Below are positions 43,039 through 51,866 of a stretch of DNA of 64,000 bases, piece after piece; positions within the stretch are counted from its first letter, which is position 1, and each line of letters begins with the position of its first letter. Location of the stretch: positions 450,386 to 514,385 of the forward strand of contig NZ_RCZK01000001.1 in assembly GCF_006438955.1 (NCBI RefSeq), in the 5' to 3' direction. The notes beneath the pieces are model-generated. The model was not told the origin of the DNA. It ran no database searches and saw only the letters and a program-made list of their open reading frames with translations. A program made the position numbers and the translations under genes. This stretch comes from Sphingomonas oligophenolica (lineage in GTDB: Bacteria > Pseudomonadota > Alphaproteobacteria > Sphingomonadales > Sphingomonadaceae).

Positions 43039-45639
43039 ATGCTCGACGTTCAGAACAGCCTCGCCCAGCCCGCCCACGCCGTTTCGGTCACGCGCCGGGA
43101 GGATTATGCGCCGCCCGCGTGGCTGGTGCCGCACACGCAGCTCGATTTCGACCTCGATCCCGCGACGACCCGCGTTACCGCGACGCTGTCGGTGACGCGC
43201 AACGGTGCGCACGATACCCCGTTGCGGCTCGATGGCGCCGGGCAGCAGCCGGTGTCGGTGACGGTCGACGGCGTCGCGGTGAACGACTGGCGGATCGAGG
43301 ACGATCAGCTCGTCATCCCGCTGGCGGGCGACGCGCACGAGATTGAGACCGTCGTCGAGATCGCGCCCGAACGGAACACCCAGTTGATGGGGCTGTATGC
43401 CTCGGGCGGGAACCTTTGCACGCAATGCGAGGCCGAAGGGTTCCGCCGGATCACCTGGTTCCCCGATCGCCCCGACGTGCTCAGCCGCTATGCGGTGCGG
43501 ATGACCGCCGACAAGGCGCGGTATCCGATCCTGCTCGCGAATGGCGATCCGGTCGCACAGGGCGATCTCGACGATGGGCGCCACTGGGCGGAATGGAATG
43601 ATCCCTATCCCAAACCCTCCTATCTCTTCGCGCTCGTCGCGGGGGACCTGGCGGTCAATCGCGACACGTTCACGACGATGTCGGGCCGGACGGTGGAGCT
43701 CGGTATCTGGGTCCGCGCCGCGGATCTCGCCAAGACCGAACACGCACTCGCGGCGCTCAAGACGTCGATGGCGTGGGACGAGCGGGCCTATGGCCGCGAA
43801 TATGATCTCGATGTGTTCAACATCGTCGCGGTCGACGATTTCAATTTCGGCGCGATGGAGAACAAGGGGCTGAACATCTTCAACAGCCGCTATATCCTGG
43901 CCGACCCCGATACCGCGACCGATTATGATTACGACGCGATCGCCGCTGTTGTCGCGCACGAATATTTTCACAATTGGTCGGGCGACCGGATCACCTGCCG
44001 CGACTGGTTCCAGCTGTCGCTGAAGGAAGGCTTCACGGTCTATCGCGACCAGAGTTTCTCCGCCGATCAAGGCTCCGCGGCGGTCAAGCGGATCGAGGAT
44101 GTTCGCGGGCTTCGCGCGGCGCAATTCCCCGAGGATGCCGGCCCGCTCGCGCATCCGGTCCGTCCCGACAGCTATCAGGAAATCTCGAATTTCTACACCG
44201 CGACGATCTACAACAAGGGCGCCGAACTCATCCGGATGATGGCGACGCTGCTCGGTCCGGTAACCTTCCGCGCCGCGACCGATCTGTATTTCGAGCGGTT
44301 CGACGGCACCGCCGCGACGTGCGAGGATTTCGTCGCGTGCATGGAGGAAGCGGGCGACGTCGACCTGACCCAGTTCCGGCTGTGGTACAGCCAGGCGGGC
44401 ACCCCGAGGGTGTCGGCGAGCCTGACCGAGCGCGACGGGCGGACGACGCTGCGGCTGGCGCAGCATGTCCCCACCACACCGGGTCAGCCCGACAAGCGGT
44501 CGATGGTCCTGCCGCTCAAGCTGCGGTTGTTCGGTGCGGAGAGCGGGCGGGCGCTGACCGACGAGCGACTGGTGCTGCTTGACCAGCCGAGCGAGACGCT
44601 GGTGTTCGAAGGCCTCGCCGAGCGCGCGGTCCTGTCGATCAATCGTGGCTTTTCGGCACCGGTGATCGTCGAGACCGACCGCACCGCCGCCGATCTCGGC
44701 TTCCTCGCCCGTCACGACGACGATCCGTTCGCGCGCTACGAGGCGATGCAGCAGCTGATGCTCGATTCGCTCGTTGCCGGCGCGATGGGGGATACCGCGG
44801 GACACGATGCGGTGATCGCCGCGGTATCGGACACGCTGGCGAACCCCGATCTCGATCCTGCGTTCGTCGCCGAAGCGGTGCTGCTGCCGTCCGAAAGCTT
44901 CATCGGCGACCAGCTCGCGACGGTCGACCCCGAGGCGATCCATGCGAGCCGCGAGGGGCTGCGAAGGGCGCTCGGGCAACGGCTCGACGATCAATGGCGT
45001 GAGGCGTACGACATCGCGCCCGAAGCCTATGTCTATTCGCCGCAGGCCAAGGGTCGGCGGCGGCTGCGCAGCGTCGCGTTGGGCTATATCGCGGCGAGCG
45101 GCGCGGGCGATGCGGCCACGCTGGCCTTCTCGCAGTTCACCGCGGCGGACAACATGACCGATCGCCAGGGCGCGCTCGCTACGCTGGCCAACAGCGACGC
45201 GGATGAACGCGAGGCGGCGCTCGACATCTTCTACAATCGCTATGCCGACAATTCGCTGGTGATCGATAAATGGTTCCAGACCCAGGCGTTGTCGAGCCGC
45301 GCGGATACCGGCGCGGCGGTCGCGGAACTGGTGCGGCATCCCGATTTCACGCTGGCCAATCCCAACCGGGCGCGCGCGCTGATCGGTGCGTTCGCCGCCA
45401 ACCAGCGCGCGTTCAACGCCGCCGACGGATCGGGGTACCGTTTCCTCGCCGACCAGTTGATCGCGCTGGACAAGCTGAACCCGCAGACCGCGGCGAAGCT
45501 GCTCCCGCCGCTTGGGCGATGGCGGCGGTTCGACCCGGCGCGGGCGGCGATGATGCGCGCCGAGCTCGAACGAATCGTTGCCGCTCCCGGTCTGTCGAAG
45601 GATGTGTTCGAACAGGCATCGAAGAGCCTCGCGGGCTGA
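43039..45639 (+). CDS. pepN: Aminopeptidase N (M1 metallopeptidase)
   Basis: Zinc aminopeptidase of 866 residues that trims N-terminal residues from peptides in the cytoplasm. Key motifs are GAMENKGLNIFNSRY, the zinc site HEYFHNWSGDRITCRDWFQLSLKEGFT (HEXXH plus Glu 19 residues on) and YNKGAELIRMM with the catalytic Tyr. The C-terminal helical domain (DUF3458 type) is complete. The ATG at 43039 gives MLDVQNSLAQPAH; an upstream frame to 42964 is Arg-rich and unlikely. Confidence 0.95.
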   Translation: MLDVQNSLAQPAHAVSVTRREDYAPPAWLVPHTQLDFDLDPATTRVTATLSVTRNGAHDTPLRLDGAGQQPVSVTVDGVAVNDWRIEDDQLVIPLAGDAHEIETVVEIAPERNTQLMGLYASGGNLCTQCEAEGFRRITWFPDRPDVLSRYAVRMTADKARYPILLANGDPVAQGDLDDGRHWAEWNDPYPKPSYLFALVAGDLAVNRDTFTTMSGRTVELGIWVRAADLAKTEHALAALKTSMAWDERAYGREYDLDVFNIVAVDDFNFGAMENKGLNIFNSRYILADPDTATDYDYDAIAAVVAHEYFHNWSGDRITCRDWFQLSLKEGFTVYRDQSFSADQGSAAVKRIEDVRGLRAAQFPEDAGPLAHPVRPDSYQEISNFYTATIYNKGAELIRMMATLLGPVTFRAATDLYFERFDGTAATCEDFVACMEEAGDVDLTQFRLWYSQAGTPRVSASLTERDGRTTLRLAQHVPTTPGQPDKRSMVLPLKLRLFGAESGRALTDERLVLLDQPSETLVFEGLAERAVLSINRGFSAPVIVETDRTAADLGFLARHDDDPFARYEAMQQLMLDSLVAGAMGDTAGHDAVIAAVSDTLANPDLDPAFVAEAVLLPSESFIGDQLATVDPEAIHASREGLRRALGQRLDDQWREAYDIAPEAYVYSPQAKGRRRLRSVALGYIAASGAGDAATLAFSQFTAADNMTDRQGALATLANSDADEREAALDIFYNRYADNSLVIDKWFQTQALSSRADTGAAVAELVRHPDFTLANPNRARALIGAFAANQRAFNAADGSGYRFLADQLIALDKLNPQTAAKLLPPLGRWRRFDPARAAMMRAELERIVAAPGLSKDVFEQASKSLAG

Positions 45640-45708
45640 TCGTGCGCGAAATCGCTTTGCAGTCGGCTCGAAAGCGGGATAAGTCATCGCCAATACAAAG
45701 GGTTGCGT

Positions 45709-47145
45709 ATGAAACAGCGTATATTCGCAAGCTTGGTATCCATCGCGGCGCTGCTCGCGGGGTGCGGCGGATCCGGTGGGTCGAGCGGAACGTTCGGCGG
45801 GCCGTCGACGGGTACCGCCACGCCGACGCCCACCTCGACCTCCGGCTGTTCGTTGCGCGAACGCCAGGATTGGGCGGCATCGCAGCTGCGTGAATGGTAT
45901 CTGTTCCCTGACACGCTGCCCACGGTGTTCGATCCCAGCCCGTATGCGACCGTCCAGGATTACATCGATCATCTCACCGCGGCCGCGCGGAGCCAGCGCA
46001 AGGATCGGTTCTTCACCTATCTGACCTCGATCGCGGGCGAGGATGCCTATTATACGTCGGGGTCGAGCGCCGGTTTTGGCGTCCGGCTCGCCTATGACGT
46101 CGCGGCGCAGCGGGTGATCGTCGCGGAGGCGTTCGAGAACGCACCGGCGCTCGCCGCCGGGATCGATCGGGGGACCGAGATCGTCGCGATCGGCACCAGC
46201 ACCGCGAACCTCGTCCCCGTCAGCCAGATCATCGCGTCCAGCGGGCCGGGTGGCGTCACCGACGCGCTCGGCCCCAATACCGCGGGCACGTCGCGGGTGC
46301 TGCGGGTCACGACCGCGGGGGTCACCAAGGACGTCACCGTCGTCAAGGCGGACTATGACCTGACCCCGGTATCGAGCCGCTATGGCGCGAAGATCATCGA
46401 CGATGGCGGGATCAAGGTCGGGTACGTCAACCTGCGCACCTTCATCTCGACCGCGGACCCCGCGCTGCGCAGCGCGTTTGCGACGTTCAAGGCGGCGGGC
46501 GTCACCAACGTCATCATCGATCTGCGCTATAATGGCGGGGGGCTGATCTCGATCTCCGAACTGTTCAGTGACCTGCTCGGCAACGCGCGATCGACCGCGC
46601 AGGTGGTCGATTATACCGTTTTCCGTCCCGAGAAGGCGGCGAACAACACGACGCGCTTTTTCATGCCCCAGCCACAATCGATCGCGCCTACCAAGATCGC
46701 GTTCATCGGTACCGGCGGCACCGCGTCGGCAAGCGAACTCGTGATCAACGCCGCGATCCCCTATTTCCACGCCAATGCCGCGCTGATCGGCACCAACACG
46801 TTCGGCAAGCCGGTCGGCCAGATCGCGCTCGACAAGCCCGCGTGCGACGATCGGCTGCGCGTGATCGCGCTCGCGACGCAGAATTCGGCGCGCCAGGGCG
46901 ATTATTACGACGGGCTGGCAGGCAAGGTAGAGGCCAGTTGCCAGGCGGGCGACGATGTCTTCTATCCGCTCGGCGATCCGCGCGAAGCGTCGACCCGGAC
47001 CGCGCTCGACTATCTCGAGGGCAAAAGCTGCACGCCGATTCCCGCGAGTCCGGTGTCGGCGTCGGCGCTTACGACCGGCAAGCGGCAGTTGCTGACCCCC
47101 GAGCATCCCACGACCGCACAGCGCGAGACGCCCGGGCTGTTCTAG
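45709..47145 (+). CDS. S41-family (tail-specific type) protease, lipoprotein
   Basis: Predicted lipoprotein of 478 residues with a lipobox (IAALLAGCGGSGG, Cys about 19) followed by a Gly/Ser/Thr/Pro linker. A PDZ-like segment (VIVAEAFENAPALAAGIDRGTEIVAI) precedes the S41 catalytic region. The nucleophile is probably the Ser in GTGGTASASELVINAAIP, with the Lys in IGTNTFGKPVGQ; DLRYNGGGLISISELFSDLL is the usual core. The ATG at 45709 yields a proper signal peptide. The substrate is unknown. Confidence 0.88.
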   Translation: MKQRIFASLVSIAALLAGCGGSGGSSGTFGGPSTGTATPTPTSTSGCSLRERQDWAASQLREWYLFPDTLPTVFDPSPYATVQDYIDHLTAAARSQRKDRFFTYLTSIAGEDAYYTSGSSAGFGVRLAYDVAAQRVIVAEAFENAPALAAGIDRGTEIVAIGTSTANLVPVSQIIASSGPGGVTDALGPNTAGTSRVLRVTTAGVTKDVTVVKADYDLTPVSSRYGAKIIDDGGIKVGYVNLRTFISTADPALRSAFATFKAAGVTNVIIDLRYNGGGLISISELFSDLLGNARSTAQVVDYTVFRPEKAANNTTRFFMPQPQSIAPTKIAFIGTGGTASASELVINAAIPYFHANAALIGTNTFGKPVGQIALDKPACDDRLRVIALATQNSARQGDYYDGLAGKVEASCQAGDDVFYPLGDPREASTRTALDYLEGKSCTPIPASPVSASALTTGKRQLLTPEHPTTAQRETPGLF

Positions 47146-47166
47146 CGATTGCGGCGCTCGGGGGCG

Positions 47167-47520
47167 TCAGCGGCGGGCGTCTTGGGCGATCGCAGCATTC
47201 GTCACGGTCATGACGCCGTTCGCACCCAGCACCAGAATCCAGATCGTGCCGTCGGTGCAGGTCGCGGTCCAGGCGGGTTTGCCGTCGGGGGTTTCGGTGC
47301 GCTGCGAGGTGGTCACCCCCTGGCAATCCTGCCCCGAGTCGCGGATCGCGCGCAGGAACACCCCGTCGCGTTGGCGACCGGGCAGCGATTCCAATTTGTC
47401 GAGATAGTTGGACGTCGAGGCCGCGTCGGGCGCGGGCGCGTTGCCGGCCTTACTGGAATCGCAGGCGGCAAGGCCGAACAGCGCGGCGGTGCAGAGGAGA
47501 GTGGCGAAGCGAGTCATCAT
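47167..47520 (-). CDS. Small predicted lipoprotein, unknown function
   Basis: 117 residues, starting with two Met codons at 47520 and 47517 and an AGGA about eight bases upstream. The signal peptide ends in a clear lipobox (LFGLAACDSS). The mature part contains two further Cys residues (DCQGV and TATCTDG) that could form a disulphide, and a compact hydrophobic C-terminus (GTIWILVLGANGVMTVTNAA). I do not recognise a family. It is convergent with the S41 protease gene. Confidence 0.72.
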   Translation of the reverse strand: MMTRFATLLCTAALFGLAACDSSKAGNAPAPDAASTSNYLDKLESLPGRQRDGVFLRAIRDSGQDCQGVTTSQRTETPDGKPAWTATCTDGTIWILVLGANGVMTVTNAAIAQDARR

Positions 47521-47609
47521 TCATATCCTGTCGAAATTGTCGCGGGCCATCATAGCCCGCGACAAGCCGGGTGGCGCTCGTCATCCACCGGGCGTCATCC
47601 CCCTAGCGG

Positions 47610-48131
47610 TCAAGCGGGTTCTTGGACCGCCTCGGCCTTTGCGTTCACCTTCGACTTGGCCATCTTGGTCAGCTTGTCGTCCGTGGCATATTCCTCGTCG
47701 AGGGTTTGCTGGAGGATCGCGGCGACATCGGCGCGACCGAGCTGATTAGCCCAGGTGACCAGCGTGCCATAGCGCGTGATCTCGTAATGCTCGACCGCCT
47801 GCGCCGACGCGATCAGCGCGGCGTCGAGCACCGCCTTGTCGGCGATCTCGCCCGCGACGTCGTTGGCTTCCTTGATGATGCCGTCGATCGCGGGGCAGGT
47901 GACCGCTTTCGCCTTCTCGCCCATCATGTCGAAAATCCGCTTGAGCCGCGCGATCTGGCCCTCGGTTTCCTTGAAATGGATCTGGAAGCCCTGCTTCAGC
48001 CCGATGTCGGTCGCCTTGTCGACCATCTTGGGCAGCGCCTTGATGATCTGGTTTTCGGCGTAATACACGTCTTGAAGCTGGTGTAGGAACAGGTCGTCGA
48101 AGGTTTCGATATCTTTGCTGAACAGGCCCAT
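47610..48131 (-). CDS. DUF892 ferritin-like protein (YciE/YciF type)
   Basis: 173-residue four-helix-bundle protein of the DUF892 family, often stress-induced. The start ETFDDLFLHQLQDVYYAENQIIKALPKMVDKA and AVEHYEITRYGTLVTWANQLG contain the Glu/His residues expected for a di-iron centre. The C-terminal tail is Lys/Ala-rich. GGAGA precedes the ATG at 48131. A possible general-stress (EcfG) promoter lies at 48198-48223. Confidence 0.87.
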   Translation of the reverse strand: MGLFSKDIETFDDLFLHQLQDVYYAENQIIKALPKMVDKATDIGLKQGFQIHFKETEGQIARLKRIFDMMGEKAKAVTCPAIDGIIKEANDVAGEIADKAVLDAALIASAQAVEHYEITRYGTLVTWANQLGRADVAAILQQTLDEEYATDDKLTKMAKSKVNAKAEAVQEPA

Positions 48132-48197
48132 GATTCGTCTCCATCGGTAAAGGGTGAGCCGGGTGCAAAAGGGGGAAAGCGCCCGGCCCGTTGGCTC

Positions 48198-48223
48198 AAC
48201 GGACGAACGCGGCGATCGGTTCA
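48198..48223 (-). promoter_or_regulatory. Candidate EcfG (general stress) promoter for the DUF892 gene
   Basis: Minus strand TGAACC (48223-48218), 16 bases, CGTT (48201-48198), against the consensus GGAAC-N16/17-CGTT: one mismatch in the -35 element. It is about 67 bases upstream of the start codon. Confidence 0.4.
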
Positions 48224-48351
48224 CGCCCATGCGACTGATCGGGAGCGAGGTGACGCGGTCACGCGGCGCGGGTCGATCGATTTGATAGGGACCCCGCACG
48301 CCGGCCGCGCTATGATGCGCGCGGGGCCTCTCGCCCCGATGGGAACCGATC

Positions 48352-48477
48352 ATGGCGAAGAGCCAGAAGAAATCGAACAAGGAAGTTCGCAAGCCCAAGG
48401 CCGAAAAGACCAAGACGATCGCTGCCAACGCATCGACCAAGGACAAGCCGGTCGCGATGGTGAACCTGAACAGCTGA
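48352..48477 (+). CDS. Small basic protein of 41 residues, unknown function
   Basis: Short reading frame beginning MAKSQKKSNKEVRKPKAEK and ending AMVNLNS, preceded by GGGAAC. It is Lys-rich and lacks Trp, Tyr and Cys, so it is likely disordered or nucleic-acid-binding. The region is otherwise empty and codon choice is GC-rich in third positions, which supports real coding. I cannot assign a family. It sits beside the DUF892 stress-type gene and upstream of a convergent DUF218 gene. Confidence 0.6.
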   Translation: MAKSQKKSNKEVRKPKAEKTKTIAANASTKDKPVAMVNLNS

Positions 48478-48494
48478 TCGCGGTCGGGGTCTGG

Positions 48495-48965
48495 TTAGCG
48501 CCGCCGTCTTAGCTGCGCGATTCCGGCGATGAGATCATAGGGGATCGCGATCGCCTCGCGCAGCCGCATCCGGCGCAGATACGCGCCGCTGCCGACGTGC
48601 GGCATCGCGAGCCCTCGGCTCCGCACGCCCGCGAGCGCGAACAGCATCCTGACACGCGGCTGATGATAGCGATCGGTGCACGCGATCGCGACGTCAAAGC
48701 CGTTGGCGCGCATGAACGCAGCGGCGGCGCGAACCGATTGCAGCGTGTCGCTACTGGTTTCGTCGAGATGGAGCCGGGCGTCGTCGATCACGGTGCCGAT
48801 CAGCCGCCCCATCACCGATGCTTCGGACGCGCCGTGGCGCCCGACCGCGCCGGTGCAGAGCAGCGCCGCGTCGGGATACAGCCGCGAGGCCGCGACCGCG
48901 CTCGCGATCCGGTGCGCGAGCGCGGGGCTCGGCGTGTCGTCGGCGCGCACCGCGGCGCCGAACAC
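48495..48965 (-). CDS. DUF218 (YdcF/SanA-like) protein
   Basis: 156-residue protein with the DUF218 pattern: VFGAAVRADDTPSPALAHRI, the SEAS-type motif (GASEASVMGRLI), LDETSSDTLQSVRAAAAFMR and TDRYHQPRVRMLFALAGV. Family members act in envelope integrity but the chemistry is unclear. The GTG at 48965 cuts the first beta strand; in-frame codons LIV just upstream belong to it, so a CTG at 48974 or another non-standard start overlapping ribA is possible. No N-terminal membrane helix is present. Confidence 0.75.
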   Translation of the reverse strand: MFGAAVRADDTPSPALAHRIASAVAASRLYPDAALLCTGAVGRHGASEASVMGRLIGTVIDDARLHLDETSSDTLQSVRAAAAFMRANGFDVAIACTDRYHQPRVRMLFALAGVRSRGLAMPHVGSGAYLRRMRLREAIAIPYDLIAGIAQLRRRR

Positions 48966-48981
48966 GACGATCAGCGGACGT

Positions 48982-50034
48982 TCAGAGCTGATGGCCGGTT
49001 CGATCGCGCTTGGTTGCGAGATAGCGCGCGTTGTGCGGGTTGGTCGGGAGCGCGTGCGCGATCCGTTCCACGACGCTTACCCCCGCTGCCTCGAGCCCCG
49101 CGACCTTGGCGGGATTGTTGGTGAGCAGCCGGACCCGGCGTTGCCCGAGCAGCTCGAGCATCCGCGCCGCCACCCCGAAATCGCGCGCATCGACCGCGAA
49201 GCCGAGCCGGATATTCGCATCGACGGTGTCGAACCCCTGGTCCTGCAGCGCATAGGCGCGCAATTTGTTCACGAGCCCGATCCCGCGCCCCTCCTGACGA
49301 AGATAGATCAGGATGCCCCAACCGCTGGCCCGGATCGCGCGGATCGCCGCGTGGAGCTGCGGGCCGCAATCGCATTTCAGGCTGCCGAAGACGTCACCGG
49401 TCAGGCATTCGCTGTGCAGCCGAACGAGCGGGGGCGTCCCATTGGGCTGACCGATCAGCAGCGCGACATGGTCGTCGGCGCTTTCGGGCGAGCGGAATGC
49501 GACGATCTCGGTATCCTCCGCCCCCGCGACGGGCAGCCGCGCGCGCGTTGCCAGCGTCAGCCGGGTCGCATCTTCATGCGCGTCGATGTCGGCGATCGTG
49601 ATGGTGTCTTCGACCGGGCCGGCGCCGATGAAGAAAGCGGGGAGCAGCCCCGCGATCCGCGCCAACCGGAGCGCGGCGGCGGCGGCGGTGCGATCGGGCA
49701 CCGCGATCGTGCGAAACGGGCCTTTCAACGGGGTCGCGAGGTCGAATTGCGCGTCGGCGAGCGCAGTCGCGGCAGGAAAGTCGATCCACGGCGCGCGATC
49801 GACCAGCACCGGGGCGTCGGGTTCGGCGGCCTCGATCTGGTTGACGAGCTTCAGCGTTGCGGCGCGGCCGGAACTAATCAGCACCGGCGCGACCGCGTGC
49901 GGATCGAACGCTGCAAGGCGTGTCGCATCCGCGGTTTCGACGGGCAGCAGCGTCAGGCCGCCGATCGCGATTGCCCAGCCGCGGCGCAGCGCGTCGATCG
50001 CGCGCGCGGCCGCACGGGGGTCCGGTTCGTTCAA
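48982..50034 (-). CDS. ribA: GTP cyclohydrolase II with alphaproteobacterial N-terminal extension
   Basis: First enzyme of riboflavin synthesis, 350 residues. The GCH II domain occupies the C-terminal half: VRLHSECLTGDVFGSLKCDCG with zinc Cys210, Cys221 and Cys223, then YLRQEGRGIGLVNKLRAYALQDQGFDTVDAN and LLTNNPAKV. The first about 140 residues look like a degenerate DHBP-synthase-like (RibB) domain without its acidic active-site motif. The start is TTG at 50034, overlapping the xth stop (TTGA). A longer frame to 50208 lies inside xth. Confidence 0.88.
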   Translation of the reverse strand: MNEPDPRAAARAIDALRRGWAIAIGGLTLLPVETADATRLAAFDPHAVAPVLISSGRAATLKLVNQIEAAEPDAPVLVDRAPWIDFPAATALADAQFDLATPLKGPFRTIAVPDRTAAAAALRLARIAGLLPAFFIGAGPVEDTITIADIDAHEDATRLTLATRARLPVAGAEDTEIVAFRSPESADDHVALLIGQPNGTPPLVRLHSECLTGDVFGSLKCDCGPQLHAAIRAIRASGWGILIYLRQEGRGIGLVNKLRAYALQDQGFDTVDANIRLGFAVDARDFGVAARMLELLGQRRVRLLTNNPAKVAGLEAAGVSVVERIAHALPTNPHNARYLATKRDRTGHQL

Positions 50035-50813
50035 AAATCGAACTCGGTGACGATCGGGACATGGTCGGAGGGTTTGAGCCAGCTCCGGCAATCCTCGTGT
50101 ACCCGGTGCGCGGTCGCGGCGGCGGCGACATCGCGGGTCGCCCACATGTGATCGAGCCGCCGCCCGCGATCGGAGGCCGCCCAATCCTTGGCGCGATAGC
50201 TCCACCACGTGTGGAGCCGCGCGGGGGCGGGGTGGAAATGCCGCCCGAGATCGACCCAGTCGTTCGCCGCCTGAAGCTGATCGAGCGCGTCGACCTCGAT
50301 CGGGGTATGGCTGACGACGCCGAGCAGTTGTTTATGACCCCACACGTCGGACGGCAGCGGCGCGATGTTGAAATCCCCGGTCAGGATCGTCGGGCCATCG
50401 AGCCCCGCCGACCAGCGCGTCATCCGCTCGACGAAATCGAGCTTCTGCCCGAATTTGGGGTTCACGTCGCGATCGGGGACGTCGCCGCCCGCGGGGACGT
50501 AGACGTTTTCCAGCCGGACGCCGTTGGCGAGCTTTACCCCGACGTGGCGCGCTTCGCGGTTAGCCTGCCAGTCGAACCGGTCGTCTTCGGCGATCGGCAC
50601 CCGGCTGATGATCGCGACGCCGTGGTGCATGCGCTGGCCGTGGATCACATTGTGGCGATAGCCCAGCTTCTTGAACGGGTCGAACGGGAAGTCCTGATCG
50701 ACCACCTTGGTTTCTTGAAGACACAGGATGTCGGGTTCGGCCTCGCGCAGAAAGCGGGCGACGATATCGATCCGGAAGCGGACCGAGTTGATGTTCCAGG
50801 AAGCGATCTTCAC
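50031..50813 (-). CDS. xth: Exodeoxyribonuclease III
   Basis: AP endonuclease/3'-exonuclease of base excision repair, 260 residues. It has the full EEP-fold motifs: KIASWNINSVRFR at the start, DILCLQETKV with the metal Glu, the YVPAGGDVPD loop, ILTGDFNIAP with catalytic Asp and Asn, RLDHMWATRDV, and the terminal SDHVPIVTEF with Asp-His. It overlaps ribA by four bases. Upstream is a 329-base non-coding stretch. Confidence 0.94.
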   Translation of the reverse strand: MKIASWNINSVRFRIDIVARFLREAEPDILCLQETKVVDQDFPFDPFKKLGYRHNVIHGQRMHHGVAIISRVPIAEDDRFDWQANREARHVGVKLANGVRLENVYVPAGGDVPDRDVNPKFGQKLDFVERMTRWSAGLDGPTILTGDFNIAPLPSDVWGHKQLLGVVSHTPIEVDALDQLQAANDWVDLGRHFHPAPARLHTWWSYRAKDWAASDRGRRLDHMWATRDVAAAATAHRVHEDCRSWLKPSDHVPIVTEFDF

Positions 50814-51142
50814 GGGAGGGAAATAGGGGGTTCGAAGCGGTTCGTCACCCTCTGCGCTGCGCCGCGGCGAAGCCGCGTCGTCAGACGTCGCTGATGCGAC
50901 GCTGGCCGCGCTTGGGCGTCTCGCGCTGATGGCGCGTGCGCCCTACGCGAAAGGCCCCCGCTCCGGGGGCATGGAGCGAGGGCCGACCTGGCGTTCGTCA
51001 CGCAGGCGGGAGATGGGTCATCCGGGCAACAGGGGGAAAAATCCCGGAACGCCCCACATCCGCAACGCCGTCTCTAGCGGCGCCAACCTGTCGCGCGGAT
51101 GAATGAGCGCGTGACAATTCGTTCAGGTAGCGATGTCGCCGG
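50814..51142. other. Non-coding stretch between lolA and xth; possible small RNA
   Basis: 329 bases between two leftward genes. I see no gene with good support: a 63-codon minus-strand frame (50810-51001) is Arg/Ala/Pro-rich with no recognisable pattern. It contains a strong hairpin at 50954-50970 and other short inverted repeats (for example TTCCGGGATTTTTCCCC on the minus strand near 51040). A leftward small RNA ending at that hairpin, or simply a long lolA 3' end, are both possible. Confidence 0.35.
50949..50970 (-). terminator. Terminator-like hairpin downstream of lolA
   Basis: Stem GCCCCC/GGGGGC with a five-base loop (50954-50970), followed on the minus strand by CTTTCGC. The T-run is short, so termination strength is uncertain. 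Confidence 0.5.
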
Positions 51143-51766
51143 TTACGACCGCGGACCTTTCTTGCGTGGGTCATTCCAGCGGAACATGTCGTCGCTGACC
51201 GCGCCGCCATAGCGCTGTTTCGCCAGCCGGATCGTGGTCCGGTTGTTCTGGCTATCGAGCGCGACCCAGCCCTGCAGCATCAGCCCCGCCGGCGCGCCGG
51301 CATCGCGGGCGAACACGAGCGTTATGCGGCCATATTCGGGGTGTTTGGGATCATTCGCCTCGACCGAGATCACGCGGTCGTCATAGCCCGGGATGACCTT
51401 GGCATAGCGCGAAATGTCGCGGCTGGGATCAAGCAGGACGCCGAGCGGCGAATTCTTGATCGGCCAGCGCTGCACCTGGTTGACCGAATAATCGATGAAG
51501 GTCAGCGCACCGCCCTCCGCGACGATCAGGATCGGTACGCCCTTTTCATATTGGAAACGGATCTTGCCAGGCTGTTTCAGCGTCAGCACCCCGGTCAGCA
51601 CCTTGCCGTTGCGATCGGTCTGGGTGAAATCGGCGGTCATCGTCTTGATGGACCGAAGGTGTTGCTGGACCGCCGCGAGATCGCTCGCGGGGGATGCGGC
51701 GAGCGGCACCGCAGCGGCGGCGATGATGGCGGGCGCGGCAAGCGCGCGGAATAGCGTTGGGTTCAT
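51143..51766 (-). CDS. lolA: Outer-membrane lipoprotein carrier protein LolA
   Basis: Periplasmic chaperone that ferries lipoproteins to the outer membrane, 207 residues. A signal peptide is evident (LFRALAAPAIIAAAAVPLAASPA), followed by LRSIKTMTADFTQTDRNGKVLTGVLTLKQPGKIRFQYE, the family core. The C-terminus ends FRWNDPRKKGPRS, as in alphaproteobacterial LolA. It lies downstream of ftsK, about 100 bases away on the same strand, the usual order in this group. Confidence 0.9.
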   Translation of the reverse strand: MNPTLFRALAAPAIIAAAAVPLAASPASDLAAVQQHLRSIKTMTADFTQTDRNGKVLTGVLTLKQPGKIRFQYEKGVPILIVAEGGALTFIDYSVNQVQRWPIKNSPLGVLLDPSRDISRYAKVIPGYDDRVISVEANDPKHPEYGRITLVFARDAGAPAGLMLQGWVALDSQNNRTTIRLAKQRYGGAVSDDMFRWNDPRKKGPRS

Positions 51767-51866
51767 AAGGCTCCTGATACGGATGGCGCGTTGAATGACC
51801 GCTGAACTAGGCGTTTATCGTGATCGCGTGAAGCGGCTCGATTCAGCCGCGTGCCACCGCGACGGG

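Noticed and set aside
42913..47106. Minus-strand open frame of 1397 codons opposite pepN and the S41 protease gene
   Set aside because: Antisense shadow with no domain pattern; both plus-strand genes carry full catalytic motifs.
50810..51001. 63-codon minus-strand frame upstream of xth
   Set aside because: No family pattern, no ribosome-binding site, and it spans the terminator-like hairpin.
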